Shown: positions 1-6,534 of the stretch, piece after piece
How positions within the stretch are numbered: position 1 is the first letter of the stretch
How the letters are laid out: every line of letters starts with the position of its first letter
NCBI GenBank assembly: GCA_947166165.1
Contig: CAMVDK010000128.1
Span: 1 to 9,078, forward strand
DNA: 9,078 bases
Reading direction: 5' to 3'
Source: an uncultured Porphyromonadaceae bacterium
GTDB taxonomy: Bacteria; Bacteroidota; Bacteroidia; Bacteroidales; Muribaculaceae
Program-made: the position numbers and the translations under genes
The notes under the pieces: model-generated
Told to the model about the DNA's origin: nothing
Database searches by the model: none
The model's input: only the letters and a program-made list of their open reading frames with translations

Positions 1-232
1 CGAAGATGCGCTGCGCCACCACGCTGCGGAGCAGCTCACCGCTGCCGGGAGCGTAGATGTCGTCGCCAAGCAGTGCGGTGAGCTGCTGGCGGAGCTGCGG
101 CGACCGGGTCATGAGCTGGCGGGCGCGGGTGTCGCAGTCGTAGGTGCTATAGCCCATGGTGGCGAGCAGTCGCGCTACCACACTCTTGCCGCTGCCAATG
201 CCGCCGGTGACGATGATGAGGTCCAATTTCAA
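1..232 (-). CDS. coaE: Dephospho-CoA kinase CoaE, N-terminal part (cut by window edge)
   Basis: CoaE phosphorylates dephospho-CoA with ATP in the last cytoplasmic step of coenzyme A synthesis. The visible 77 residues begin MKLDLIIVTGGIGSGKS, a P-loop (GGIGSGKS, residues 10-17, Lys16). A YDCD..AR.LM stretch follows, typical of the CoaE dephospho-CoA binding region. The C-terminal part, including the lid, lies outside the window. Start choice: there is an in-frame TGA at 284-286 and no ATG or GTG between it and the P-loop. The only reasonable start in this frame is TTG at 230-232, which puts the P-loop at the usual distance from the N-terminus. The gene lies 75 bp downstream of recJ on the same strand and may share its transcript. 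Identity is well supported; the non-ATG start is inferred. Confidence 0.9.
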   Translation of the reverse strand, partial: MKLDLIIVTGGIGSGKSVVARLLATMGYSTYDCDTRARQLMTRSPQLRQQLTALLGDDIYAPGSGELLRSVVAQRIF

Positions 233-307
233 TGAATTGATGAGTTGGGAAAAAACGGATGCTATAGTCGCGTAAACGGGGAATCAAGGACGCTGGTGGT
301 GCAAGCG

Positions 308-2038
308 TCAGTCGTTGTGAATGGCGATGCCCTTCACCATGAGCTGGATCGACGAGCTGCCTCTGCGGCGGCTCTCCTCGATGGTGTAGCAAATGTCGAA
401 AGGCTTGCCCTGCTTGATGTGCTCAAAGCAGTGCGCCATGCCGAAGGCGATGCCGTTGATGATGCGGTTGCTCTTGCCGTCGACGATTTCGAGCTTGACG
501 TGCTCCAGGGTCCGCCCCACGAGTTTGCTCGTGCCGGCGTCGACCACGCCACGGGTGAGGAACACCGGCTTAGGGTTCTCGGGGCCGAAGGGGTTGAAGT
601 AGCGCAGCCGCCGCAGGAACTCGCGGTTGATGTCGCCAAAGCCGATTTCGCAGTCAATGTCGATGGCGGGCGTCACCTGCTCGTCGTCGATGTGGCGCTC
701 CACATACTCCGTAAGCCGCCGCCTGAACTCGGGAATGTTCTCCTCGCGCAGCGACAGGCCCACGGCGTTGGTGTGTCCGCCAAAGTTCTCGAGCAGGTCG
801 CGGCACGATTTCACGGCGCTGTAGATGTCGAACCCCTTCACCGAACGCGACGAGCCGGTGGCCAGCCCGTTGCTGTAGGTGAGCACGACCGACGGGCGGA
901 AGTACAGCTCTGCCAGTCGCGAGGCCACGATGCCGATGATGCCCTTGTGCCACGAGCGGTCGTAGATTACGATGGGCTTCTTGCCCTCGAGCGACTGGGC
1001 GTGCTGCTCGATGATTTGGTTGGCCTCGATGGTGATCTGGCGGTCGAGTTCCTTGCGGTTCTTGTTGTACTGGTCGATGCGCTTGCTGATTTCGGCCGCC
1101 TCGACGGGGTTGCGCGTCACGAGCAGTTCCACCGACTCCTGTCCCGACTCCATGCGTCCCGACGCGTTGATGCGCGGGCCTATTTTGAAGATGATGTCGC
1201 CAATGCCCAGGTCCTTGCCGGTGAGTCCGCATTGCTTGATGATGCTCTTGAGCCCCACGTTGGGGTTGTTGTTGAGCCGCCGCAGTCCGTAGAAGGCCAT
1301 CACGCGGTTCTCGCCGGTGAGCGGCACGATGTCGGCCGCGATGCTCACGGCCACCAGGTCGAGCATGCACTCGAGCTCGTAGAGGTTGGTGAACCCGTTG
1401 CTGCGCGCAAACGCCTGCATGAATTTGTAGCCCACACCGCAGCCCGACAGCCCCTTGTAGGGGTAATGGTCGTCGACCTGCTTCGGGTTGAGGATGGCTG
1501 CCGCCGGGGGCAGCTCGTCGTCGGGCACATGGTGGTCGCAGACTATGAAGTCGATGCCACGCTCGCGTGCCGCGGCGATTTCGTCGATGGCCTTGATGCC
1601 GCAGTCAAGCACGATGATCAGCGACACCCCCTGGCTCGCGGCATAGTCGATGCTCTGCATCGAGATGCCGTAGCCCTCGTCGTCGCGAGTGGGGATGTAG
1701 TAAATCATGTTGGAGTAGAAGTTCTGCAGATAGCGGTAGACCAGTGCCACGGCTGTCGTGCCGTCTACGTCGTAGTCGCCGTAGACCATGATGCGTTCTT
1801 TTGCCCCTAACGCCCGGTTGAGCCGCGCCACGGCACGGTCCATGTCCTTCATCAGGAATGGATCGGGCATTTGGCTGAGCGACGGACTGAAGAAAGCCTG
1901 TACATCGTCGGCAGTCTTCAGCCCCCGCAGCACCAGCAGCCGCGCGATAGACGGGCAGTTGGGGTAGAGTGCGGCCAACTGCTCGGCTGTCTTCTGTTCT
2001 TCGGGTGTCAAAGGTAAGTAATTCCATTTACTTATCAT
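308..2038 (-). CDS. recJ: Single-stranded-DNA-specific 5'-3' exonuclease RecJ
   Basis: RecJ degrades single-stranded DNA 5' to 3' in RecF-pathway recombination, base-excision and mismatch repair in the cytoplasm. The 576-residue product has the full DHH-family set: DYDVDG (residues 88-93), DCG (145-147), DHH (168-170), GPRINASGR (287-295), the DHHA1 segment WHKGIIGIVASR (363-374) and GGH (420-422). These aspartates and histidines bind the catalytic metal ions, so the enzyme looks active. The C-terminal part (about 450-576) matches the OB-fold domain of bacterial RecJ, and the length is normal for the Bacteroidota form. The start ATG gives MISKWNYLPLTPEE, the usual N-terminus in this group, and is preceded by AT-rich sequence without a Shine-Dalgarno motif. 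It is first in its transcript, with a leader of about 230 nt, and coaE follows. Confidence 0.97.
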   Translation of the reverse strand: MISKWNYLPLTPEEQKTAEQLAALYPNCPSIARLLVLRGLKTADDVQAFFSPSLSQMPDPFLMKDMDRAVARLNRALGAKERIMVYGDYDVDGTTAVALVYRYLQNFYSNMIYYIPTRDDEGYGISMQSIDYAASQGVSLIIVLDCGIKAIDEIAAARERGIDFIVCDHHVPDDELPPAAAILNPKQVDDHYPYKGLSGCGVGYKFMQAFARSNGFTNLYELECMLDLVAVSIAADIVPLTGENRVMAFYGLRRLNNNPNVGLKSIIKQCGLTGKDLGIGDIIFKIGPRINASGRMESGQESVELLVTRNPVEAAEISKRIDQYNKNRKELDRQITIEANQIIEQHAQSLEGKKPIVIYDRSWHKGIIGIVASRLAELYFRPSVVLTYSNGLATGSSRSVKGFDIYSAVKSCRDLLENFGGHTNAVGLSLREENIPEFRRRLTEYVERHIDDEQVTPAIDIDCEIGFGDINREFLRRLRYFNPFGPENPKPVFLTRGVVDAGTSKLVGRTLEHVKLEIVDGKSNRIINGIAFGMAHCFEHIKQGKPFDICYTIEESRRRGSSSIQLMVKGIAIHND

Positions 2039-2064
2039 TTATGTTGTTTTTATTATATGCTTTA

Positions 2065-2258
2065 GGGGCAGCCTGCCGGAGCCATGGCGGATGGCCAGAC
2101 GCGGGCGGCGATCAAGGCGCGGCATGTTCGGGCGGCGTGCAGCCCCACGGGGGTGGGGCAGTGGGACGCGGACGAGTCGCTATGCCTTGTCATGGGTCAA
2201 CGACGCTTAATGCTTGATGCCCAAATGGCTGACTCCCGCACCCGCCGCTGAATAGCGG
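2065..2258 (-). promoter_or_regulatory. Structured 5' leader of recJ (candidate RNA element)
   Basis: The roughly 230 nt between the recJ promoter and its ATG are GC-rich and fold well on paper. Read on the minus strand they contain: hairpin CCGCT-ATTC-AGCGG (2258-2245); a long interrupted stem pairing 2231-2243 with 2163-2178 (GAGTC/GACTC, GCGG/CCGC, GGG/CCC) that encloses a second stem (2214-2222 with 2194-2200); a 7-bp hairpin GCCCCAC/GTGGGGC with a 4-nt loop (2159-2142); and a small GGCA/TGCC hairpin (2077-2067). I recognise no known riboswitch, RNase P, tmRNA, SRP or 6S signature. It may be a regulatory leader, a separate small RNA, or just GC-rich sequence that pairs by chance. Confidence 0.35.
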
Positions 2259-2278
2259 ATACGTTGCCTTAAATCGTA

Positions 2279-2309
2279 CAAAGTTACAGAAAACAAGTGG
2301 CTCTGCAAA
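2279..2309 (-). promoter_or_regulatory. Bacteroidetes-type promoter for recJ
   Basis: On the minus strand, a -33 element TTTG (2309-2306) is followed by a 19-nt spacer and a -7 element TAACTTTG (2286-2279). This matches the primary sigma factor consensus of Bacteroidota (TTTG, about 19-21 nt, TAnnTTTG). Transcription should start around position 2272 and run into the structured leader and recJ. Confidence 0.75.
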
Positions 2310-2400
2310 ACCAAAACGAAGATATTTAAACTATAAATACATAATTTAGCATCATTTATAAGTCGCAAGCCAAGTTTTTGCCTGCCGTGCCAGTGAGTGA

Positions 2401-2551
2401 TTATAGAACAAATTGTCTGATTTCATTCGCAGCACAAAATGAGGTGAAATCTCCGGCATGGCAATCCCTGCCCTGGTGAGCGATGCGGATTCTCACAGTG
2501 GCACGTTCCGTCTTTTCGTTCGACCTTAAGCCGGATATTCAGTGCTGCCAT
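2401..2551 (-). pseudogene. Probable frameshifted N-terminal relic of a tyrosine recombinase
   Basis: From ATG at 2551-2549 the minus strand reads MAALNIRLKVERKDGT for 16 codons. This style is typical of the arm-type DNA-binding N-terminus of Bacteroidota phage and transposon integrases, where a basic strand is followed by KDGT. Continuing in the same frame gives an unrelated Cys/His-rich tail and a stop at 2423-2425. Shifting frame by one base right after KDGT restores a family-like continuation, ATVRIRIAHQGRD, which then stops at 2401-2403. So this looks like the first 50 or so codons of an integrase with a single-base frameshift and no catalytic domain. The start codon lies 7 bp from the terminal repeat of the 179-bp element, and a tRNA-Arg gene, a common integrase target, lies about 330 bp away. 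The family call rests only on sequence style and is tentative. Confidence 0.38.
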
Positions 2552-2558
2552 ATTCAAT

Positions 2559-2737
2559 AGGTGGGTTCTATAAATTGCTTGAGCCGAATTGGGCTTGATT
2601 GCTGAGCAGGTTTTGGCTCAAGCTGCGCGAAGCAGTAGCGGGCTACGGTTCAAGCAGTTGAGACAAAAGATGCCAGTAAGCAACCCAAGGCGGCCAAAAC
2701 CATTCATTACTTTTTTTGCAATTTATAGAACCCACCT
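2559..2737. mobile_element. MITE-like element with 20-bp terminal inverted repeats, copy 1 (179 bp)
   Basis: The ends are perfect 20-bp inverted repeats: AGGTGGGTTCTATAAATTGC at 2559-2578 and its reverse complement at 2718-2737. The interior has more pairing: GCTTGAGCC (2577-2585) with GGCTCAAGC (2615-2623), GTAGC-GG-GCTAC (2635-2646), and GGTTTTGG (2609-2616) with CCAAAACC (2694-2701). No transposase is encoded; an open frame starting inside runs out through the right end and looks accidental. A second copy at 8373-8550 differs by one substitution and one base in a T run. These traits fit a non-autonomous element moved by a transposase elsewhere in the genome. The flanks ATTCA (2552-2556) and ATACA (2738-2742) match at 4 of 5 bases. 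Confidence 0.8.
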
Positions 2738-2762
2738 ATACAAACAGCTTAATAATCTCGGT

Positions 2763-2818
2763 GGGAATTGTTCCCAAATCGGTTCAAAAAGGTACACAAA
2801 AAGTGCGCAGAGTGCGCA
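2763..2818. repeat. Short inverted and direct repeats between element and tRNA hairpin
   Basis: This stretch holds a palindrome GGGAA-TTG-TTCCC (2763-2775) and a direct repeat of AGTGCGCA (2802-2809 and 2811-2818). No gene is visible. Such clusters next to hairpins are seen downstream of genes in Bacteroidota, but no function can be assigned here. Confidence 0.5.
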
Positions 2819-2824
2819 AAGAAT

Positions 2825-2865
2825 TTAGGAGATTTAACAGAGTACTTCTCTGTTAAATCTCCTAA
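2825..2865 (-). terminator. 18-bp perfect hairpin downstream of tRNA-Arg, probable terminator
   Basis: TTAGGAGATTTAACAGAG (2825-2842) and its exact reverse complement (2848-2865) flank a 5-nt loop. The hairpin starts 18 bp past the 3' end of the minus-strand tRNA gene, where a terminator is expected. The tract after it on the minus strand (ATTCTTTG) is only weakly T-rich, so termination is inferred from position and stem strength. Confidence 0.6.
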
Positions 2866-2883
2866 CTATTTGATTATCAGTTG

Positions 2884-2957
2884 TGATTCCGTTGGGGCTC
2901 GAACCCAAGACCCACAGCTTAGAAGGCTGTTGCTCTATCCAACTGAGCTACGGAACC
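2884..2957 (-). tRNA. tRNA-Arg (anticodon TCT)
   Basis: The minus strand folds into a full 74-nt cloverleaf: acceptor GGTTCCG/CGGAATC with one G-T wobble, then TA, D stem GCTC/GAGC, anticodon stem ACAGC/GCTGT with loop CTTCTAA (anticodon TCT, reading AGA), a 5-nt variable loop, T stem TTGGG/CCCAA with loop TTCGAGC, and discriminator A. CCA is not encoded; the next bases are CAA. It has its own promoter upstream and a hairpin downstream, so it is probably transcribed alone. A tRNA 3' end is a common integration site, which may explain the integrase relic nearby, though I found no duplicated tRNA tail in this window. Confidence 0.96.
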
Positions 2958-3005
2958 AGCGGCATTGCAAGGGCGTGGTTGCATGCGCTTTTTTGAAATT
3001 TGGCG

Positions 3006-3021
3006 CAAAGTTACAAATTTA
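3006..3021 (-). promoter_or_regulatory. Two adjacent -7 boxes of the tRNA-Arg promoter
   Basis: On the minus strand TAAATTTG (3021-3014) is followed directly by TAACTTTG (3013-3006); both fit the Bacteroidota -7 consensus TAnnTTTG. No good TTTG lies 19-21 nt upstream of either, so the -33 element is weak. The boxes lie about 50 bp before the tRNA 5' end, giving a leader of about 40 nt. Confidence 0.6.
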
Positions 3022-3372
3022 TGCTTAATGGGCATTGCGGTAGGGCGATTTTTTTGTTCCAGGGCGTGGTTTTGCGGGGGCTTTGGAGGTTGTTTGATGG
3101 ATGTTTTGCCGCTGAGGCGTTTCATGGATGTTGATTGGGCGCATTATTCATCGTCGCTGCCAGGTGGGGATGCGCCCGCCACTTGACCGCACATTCATTC
3201 CGGGCTGCCAAAATATTGCGGGCGCTTGTTCGTTATATAAAAATAAGGGGCCGTCGGGATTGCCCTTGCCTGATTGTGGCCGGGGCGCTTGGCTTTGAGC
3301 CTAGTCCGGCATTGAATAATGCCGCCCGACGTGGCCGTGACTGTAACACAAATCATTGGCATCCGTAGTGGT
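3022..3372. other. Gene-free stretch between tRNA promoter and glycosyltransferase
   Basis: About 350 bp with no convincing gene: the short open frames here have no family-like sequence. One small hairpin is visible, CGGCATT-GAAT-AATGCCG (3307-3324), about 50 bp before the glycosyltransferase start. The divergent layout (tRNA leftward, glycosyltransferase rightward) means a promoter for the plus-strand operon should lie here, but I see no clear TAnnTTTG box on the plus strand. Confidence 0.5.
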
Positions 3373-4500
3373 ATGGATTTGACTGTTGTGATTGTTAACT
3401 ACCGCGTGCGCTACTTCTTGGAGCAGACGCTGCGCTCGGTGATGGAGGCTGTGGAGGGGCTGAAGGCCGAGGTGATTGTGATCGACAATGCTTCGGGCGA
3501 CGGCTCGCTGGAGTTTGTGCGCGAGCGGCTGCCGGAATGCGTGTATGTGGAGAACCGCGAGAATGTGGGCTTTGCTCGCGCCAACAACATCGGCATCCGC
3601 ATGGCCCGCGGCGAGTACACGCTGATTTTGAACCCCGACACCATCGTCTGCAAGCGCGTGATTGACGACTGCATGGCATGGATGCGCTCGCACGAGCGAT
3701 GCTCGGCCATCGGGGCGCACATGCTCGACGGCAACGGCGTGTTCCTGCCCGAGAGCAAGCGGGCGTTCACCACACCGTGGGTGTCGTTCTGCAAAATCTT
3801 CGGGTTGTCGGCGCTCTTTCCGCGCTCGCGCTGGTTCGCAAAGTATCACCTTCGCTACCTCGACGAGCACGAGCCGCACAAGGTCGATGTGCTGTCGGGG
3901 GCGTTCATGTTCTGCCGCACCGGCCTGCTCCAGCAGGTGGGTGGGCTCGACGAGGACTTCTTCATGTATGGCGAGGACATCGATTTAAGCTACCGCCTGG
4001 TGCTTGCCGGAGGCGAGAACTGGTATGTGCCCACCACCATGATTCACTACAAGGGCGAGAGTACGAAGAAGGACTCGATGCGCTACGTGCGTGTGTTCTA
4101 CGAGGCGATGCTCATCTTCTACCGCAAGCACTTTCCGCGCATGAGCTGGCTGCTGTATCCGGTCATCAAGCTCGGTGTGGCGGTGAGGGCCGGCATGGCG
4201 ATGGCCAAGCGTGTGGTGCTGCGGCCACTGCGCGCGTTGCGCGGCAAGCGTGCCGGCGGCAGCAAGCCGTGGGTCATCTTGAGCGACAACACCGTGGCCG
4301 TGTCGCTGGCCACAGGCCACAACCACTACAAGACAAGCATCCCTGCCGAGGGGCCGTGCCATGTGCTGCTCGACGACTCCAAGTTCACCTATGGCCAAAT
4401 CATCGACACCATAGCGCGCGAGAGCCGGCAGGGCCGTGAGTTCCACATCTATTCGTGCCGTAACGGCATCGTGATTTCACCCAAGATGAAGCAGTCATGA
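3373..4500 (+). CDS. Family 2 glycosyltransferase (WcaE/rhamnosyltransferase-like)
   Basis: This 375-residue protein probably transfers a sugar from a nucleotide-sugar donor to a surface glycan (lipopolysaccharide, capsule or similar) at the cytoplasmic face of the membrane. The GT-A fold of the COG1216 group is clear: TVVIVNY at the N-terminus, VIDNASGDGS (residues 37-45), ENVGFARANNIG (63-74), a DXD-type LNPDT (86-90), and FFMYGEDIDLSYR (196-208) with the acidic base region. Residues 260-290 are hydrophobic then basic and may touch the membrane. Residues 300-375 form an extra domain resembling a shortened Rossmann-like C-terminal domain seen in some longer Bacteroidota family 2 enzymes. The chosen ATG puts the first GT strand at the N-terminus; an upstream ATG at 3319 would add 18 residues of no family character. 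The stop overlaps the next gene's start by ATGA, so the two are coupled. Donor and acceptor are unknown. Confidence 0.9.
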   Translation: MDLTVVIVNYRVRYFLEQTLRSVMEAVEGLKAEVIVIDNASGDGSLEFVRERLPECVYVENRENVGFARANNIGIRMARGEYTLILNPDTIVCKRVIDDCMAWMRSHERCSAIGAHMLDGNGVFLPESKRAFTTPWVSFCKIFGLSALFPRSRWFAKYHLRYLDEHEPHKVDVLSGAFMFCRTGLLQQVGGLDEDFFMYGEDIDLSYRLVLAGGENWYVPTTMIHYKGESTKKDSMRYVRVFYEAMLIFYRKHFPRMSWLLYPVIKLGVAVRAGMAMAKRVVLRPLRALRGKRAGGSKPWVILSDNTVAVSLATGHNHYKTSIPAEGPCHVLLDDSKFTYGQIIDTIARESRQGREFHIYSCRNGIVISPKMKQS

Positions 4501-5024
4501 GCGAACCAACGCTTTGCAATGGCCGCGTGGTGCTGCGCGCGCTCGAGCCCACCGACCTCGACCTGCTTTACCGGTGGGAGAACGACCCGCGCGTGTGGAC
4601 GGCTTCGGGCACGCTCACGCCCTATTCACGGCAGATGCTGTGGAAATATCTCGAGGAATACACTGGCGACATCTACCAGAGCCATGAGCTGCGGCTCATG
4701 GCCGTGGACACCGTGACCGGCGAGGCGGTGGGCACGGTCGACCTTTTCCACTTCGACCCGGTCAACAACCGCGCCGAACTGGGCCTGCTCGTGGCACCCG
4801 AGCACCGCAGCCACGGCTATGCCGGCGACATGCTTGAGCTGGTGAGCGCCTATGCGCGCGACCACCTGGGCCTTCGTCAGCTCTACGTGATTGTCATGGC
4901 CGACAATGCGGTGTGCCTGCACCTGTTCGACCGCCACGGCTGGCAGGCCGGCGGCACGCTGCGCAGCTGGGTGAAGCGCGGCCGCGGCTATGTGGACGCT
5001 GTGGTCTACCAGCGCGTGTTCTGA
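4497..5024 (+). CDS. GNAT family N-acetyltransferase (RimJ/RimL/SpeG-like)
   Basis: A 175-residue GNAT enzyme that would transfer an acetyl group from acetyl-CoA to an amine. It has the Acetyltransf_3 pattern: an N-terminal strand VVLRALEPTDLDLLYRWEND, the central strand AELGLLVAPEHRSHGYAGDML (residues 94-113) with the acetyl-CoA pyrophosphate-binding R-x-x-G-x-A signature (104-109), and a C-terminal ADN...LFDRHGW (135-149). The substrate cannot be read from sequence. Relatives include ribosomal-protein, polyamine and amino-sugar acetyltransferases. The 4-bp ATGA overlap with the glycosyltransferase suggests co-expression and perhaps an amino-sugar or glycan-linked substrate, but that is inference from context only. 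No clear terminator follows. Confidence 0.9.
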   Translation: MSEPTLCNGRVVLRALEPTDLDLLYRWENDPRVWTASGTLTPYSRQMLWKYLEEYTGDIYQSHELRLMAVDTVTGEAVGTVDLFHFDPVNNRAELGLLVAPEHRSHGYAGDMLELVSAYARDHLGLRQLYVIVMADNAVCLHLFDRHGWQAGGTLRSWVKRGRGYVDAVVYQRVF

Positions 5025-5100
5025 CAGGCCGGGGCAGGGGAGCGGCGTTCGTTTGCCAAGGCTGCTCAGTGTGGCGTTTTTCTCAGTGGATTCGCTGCTA

Positions 5101-5130
5101 ATTGCCCATTGGCCATTGCTTATTGGCAAT
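5101..5130 (+). repeat. Short repeated CCATTGG-like motifs overlapping transporter promoter
   Basis: The stretch starts with ATTGCC (5101-5106) and ends with GGCAAT (5125-5130), an inverted repeat. Between them are the near-repeats CCATTGG and CCATTGC. It overlaps the -33 element of the transporter promoter, so it could be an operator for a sugar-responsive regulator. This is speculative; short repeats of this type also occur by chance in AT-rich gaps. Confidence 0.3.
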
Positions 5131-5145
5131 TATTTTGTAATTTTG
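5116..5145 (+). promoter_or_regulatory. Bacteroidetes-type promoter for the sugar transporter
   Basis: A -33 TTG (5116-5118), a 19-nt spacer and a -7 TAATTTTG (5138-5145) match the Bacteroidota consensus. Transcription would start near 5151, giving a leader of about 40 nt before the ATG at 5191. That leader is AT-rich and has no Shine-Dalgarno motif. Confidence 0.7.
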
Positions 5146-5190
5146 CGACTTGAAATGGGAAAAGACTAACAAAATAAATATTTTAACGAC

Positions 5191-6510
5191 ATGTCGAAAA
5201 CTCAAACAAAATCGAATGGAAGCATCATTGCCATAGTGACGATGATGTTCCTGTATGCAATGATTGCATTTGTGACCAACCTGGCCGCGCCCATCGGTGT
5301 GGTGATGAAAAACGACCCCGAGGTGGGCGGTTCCAACGCCCTGGCCATGCTGGGCAACCTGATGAACTTCCTGGCCTACTTGGTCATGGGCATCCCTGCC
5401 GGCAAGATGCTTGTCAAGGCCGGCTACAAGAAGACGGCCATGATTGGTGTAGGCTTGGGTCTGATTGGCGTGATGGTGCAGTTCATCTCGGGCCTTGAGG
5501 CCTTTGAGGGTTACAGCGACAACGTGATCTATCTGCTTGGCGCGTTCATCTCGGGCGTGTCGGTGTGCCTGCTCAACACGGTGGTGAACCCGATGCTCAA
5601 CCTGATTGGCGGCGGTGGCAACCGCGGCAACCAGCTCAACATGATTGGTGGCACGTTCAACTCGCTGGCCGCCACGCTCACTCCCATGCTTGTGGGTTCG
5701 CTCATCGGCCAGGTGACCAAGGAGACCGACTTTGCCGACATCAACTTGGTGCTCTACATCGCCATGGCCGTGTTTGCACTCGCCTTTATTGTGCTCGCTC
5801 TGGTTCCCATCCGCGAGCCGGAGCTGGGCAAGGTGACCGCCGACACCAAGTTCGAGCACTCGCCCTGGGCGTTCCGCCACTTTGTGCTGGGTGCCATCGG
5901 CATCTTCATCTACGTGGGTATCGAGGTGGGCATCCCCGGCACGCTGAACTTCTACATCAGCGACACCACCGACAAGGGCGCAGGCCTGCTGGCCAACGCT
6001 GCCCTCATCGGCGGCTTTGTGGCGGGCACCTACTGGCTGCTCATGCTCGCGGGCCGCATCATCGGCAGCGCCATCGCCAGCAAGGTGTCGAGCAAGACGA
6101 TGACCATGGTGGTGACCGTGGTGGGTGTGCTGCTCATTCTGGGCGCCATGTTCTCGGATAAGACCAACACCGTTTCCATGCCCGTGTTCACCGGCACCGG
6201 ATTCGAGATGGCCACCGTGCCCCTGAGCGCCATGCTGCTCGTGCTGTGCGGCTTGTGCACCTCGGTGATGTGGACCAGCATCTTCAACATGGCCACCGAG
6301 GGGCTGGGCAAGTACACGGCTGCCGCCAGCGGCATCTTCATGATGATGGTCGTGGGTGGTGGCGTGCTGCCGTTCGTCCAGAACCTCATCGCCGACAGCA
6401 GTGCCGGTTACATGATCAGCTACATCGTGCCGCTGCTTGGCCTGGTGTACTTGTTCTACTATGCCGTAGCCGGCTGCAAGAACGTGAACACCGACATCCC
6501 CATCAAGTGA
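5191..6510 (+). CDS. MFS sugar transporter, fucose/glucose/galactose:H+ symporter (FHS) family
   Basis: A 439-residue inner-membrane transporter with about 12 hydrophobic segments, the normal size for FHS-family symporters (FucP, GluP). Family marks: LNTVVNPMLNLIGGGGNRGNQLN...GGTFNS (residues 128-158, equivalent to the ETAANP...LNLAQAFNS block of FucP/GluP), YVGIEVGIPG (241-250, the YxGxE block at the start of the second half), and MWTSIFNMATEGLGKYTAAASGIFMMMVVGGGVLPFVQ (360-397). The family imports hexoses or 6-deoxyhexoses with protons; the exact sugar cannot be told. Asn129 stands where FucP and GluP usually carry a glutamate implicated in coupling, which may mark a subfamily with different substrate or mechanism. 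It is a single-gene unit with its own promoter and a strong terminator. The hydrophilic region around 208-230 is the likely central loop. Confidence 0.9.
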   Translation: MSKTQTKSNGSIIAIVTMMFLYAMIAFVTNLAAPIGVVMKNDPEVGGSNALAMLGNLMNFLAYLVMGIPAGKMLVKAGYKKTAMIGVGLGLIGVMVQFISGLEAFEGYSDNVIYLLGAFISGVSVCLLNTVVNPMLNLIGGGGNRGNQLNMIGGTFNSLAATLTPMLVGSLIGQVTKETDFADINLVLYIAMAVFALAFIVLALVPIREPELGKVTADTKFEHSPWAFRHFVLGAIGIFIYVGIEVGIPGTLNFYISDTTDKGAGLLANAALIGGFVAGTYWLLMLAGRIIGSAIASKVSSKTMTMVVTVVGVLLILGAMFSDKTNTVSMPVFTGTGFEMATVPLSAMLLVLCGLCTSVMWTSIFNMATEGLGKYTAAASGIFMMMVVGGGVLPFVQNLIADSSAGYMISYIVPLLGLVYLFYYAVAGCKNVNTDIPIK

Positions 6511-6534
6511 CACACGGTAGGCGATAACACAGAT

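Noticed and set aside
245..1810. Open plus-strand frame of 521 codons antisense to recJ
   Set aside because: It mirrors the recJ coding frame, is full of His/Val/Asp runs produced by GC-biased codons on the other strand, and has no family signature.
2062..2193. 43-codon minus-strand frame in the recJ leader
   Set aside because: Pro/Ala/Cys composition follows from GC-rich stems; no family resemblance and no promoter or ribosome-binding context of its own.
2558..2738. TA dinucleotide flanks at copy 1 as a mariner/IS630-type target duplication
   Set aside because: Copy 2 is not flanked by TA at the same boundary; a 5-bp duplication fits copy 2 better.
2589..2828. Small plus-strand frame starting inside element copy 1
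   Set aside because: In copy 2 the T-run change shifts its frame and it ends differently, so the protein is not conserved between copies.
2338..2883. Duplicated tRNA-Arg 3' end marking an integrated element boundary
   Set aside because: No second copy of the tRNA tail (GGTTCGAGCCCC...) was found in the window.
2965..3368. Overlapping small plus-strand frames between the tRNA and the glycosyltransferase
   Set aside because: They run across the tRNA promoter or out of phase into the glycosyltransferase start and show no recognisable sequence.
5098..6513. Open minus-strand frame of 471 codons antisense to the sugar transporter
   Set aside because: His/Gln/Gly-rich shadow of the transporter codons; the transporter has promoter, terminator, membrane segments and family motifs.
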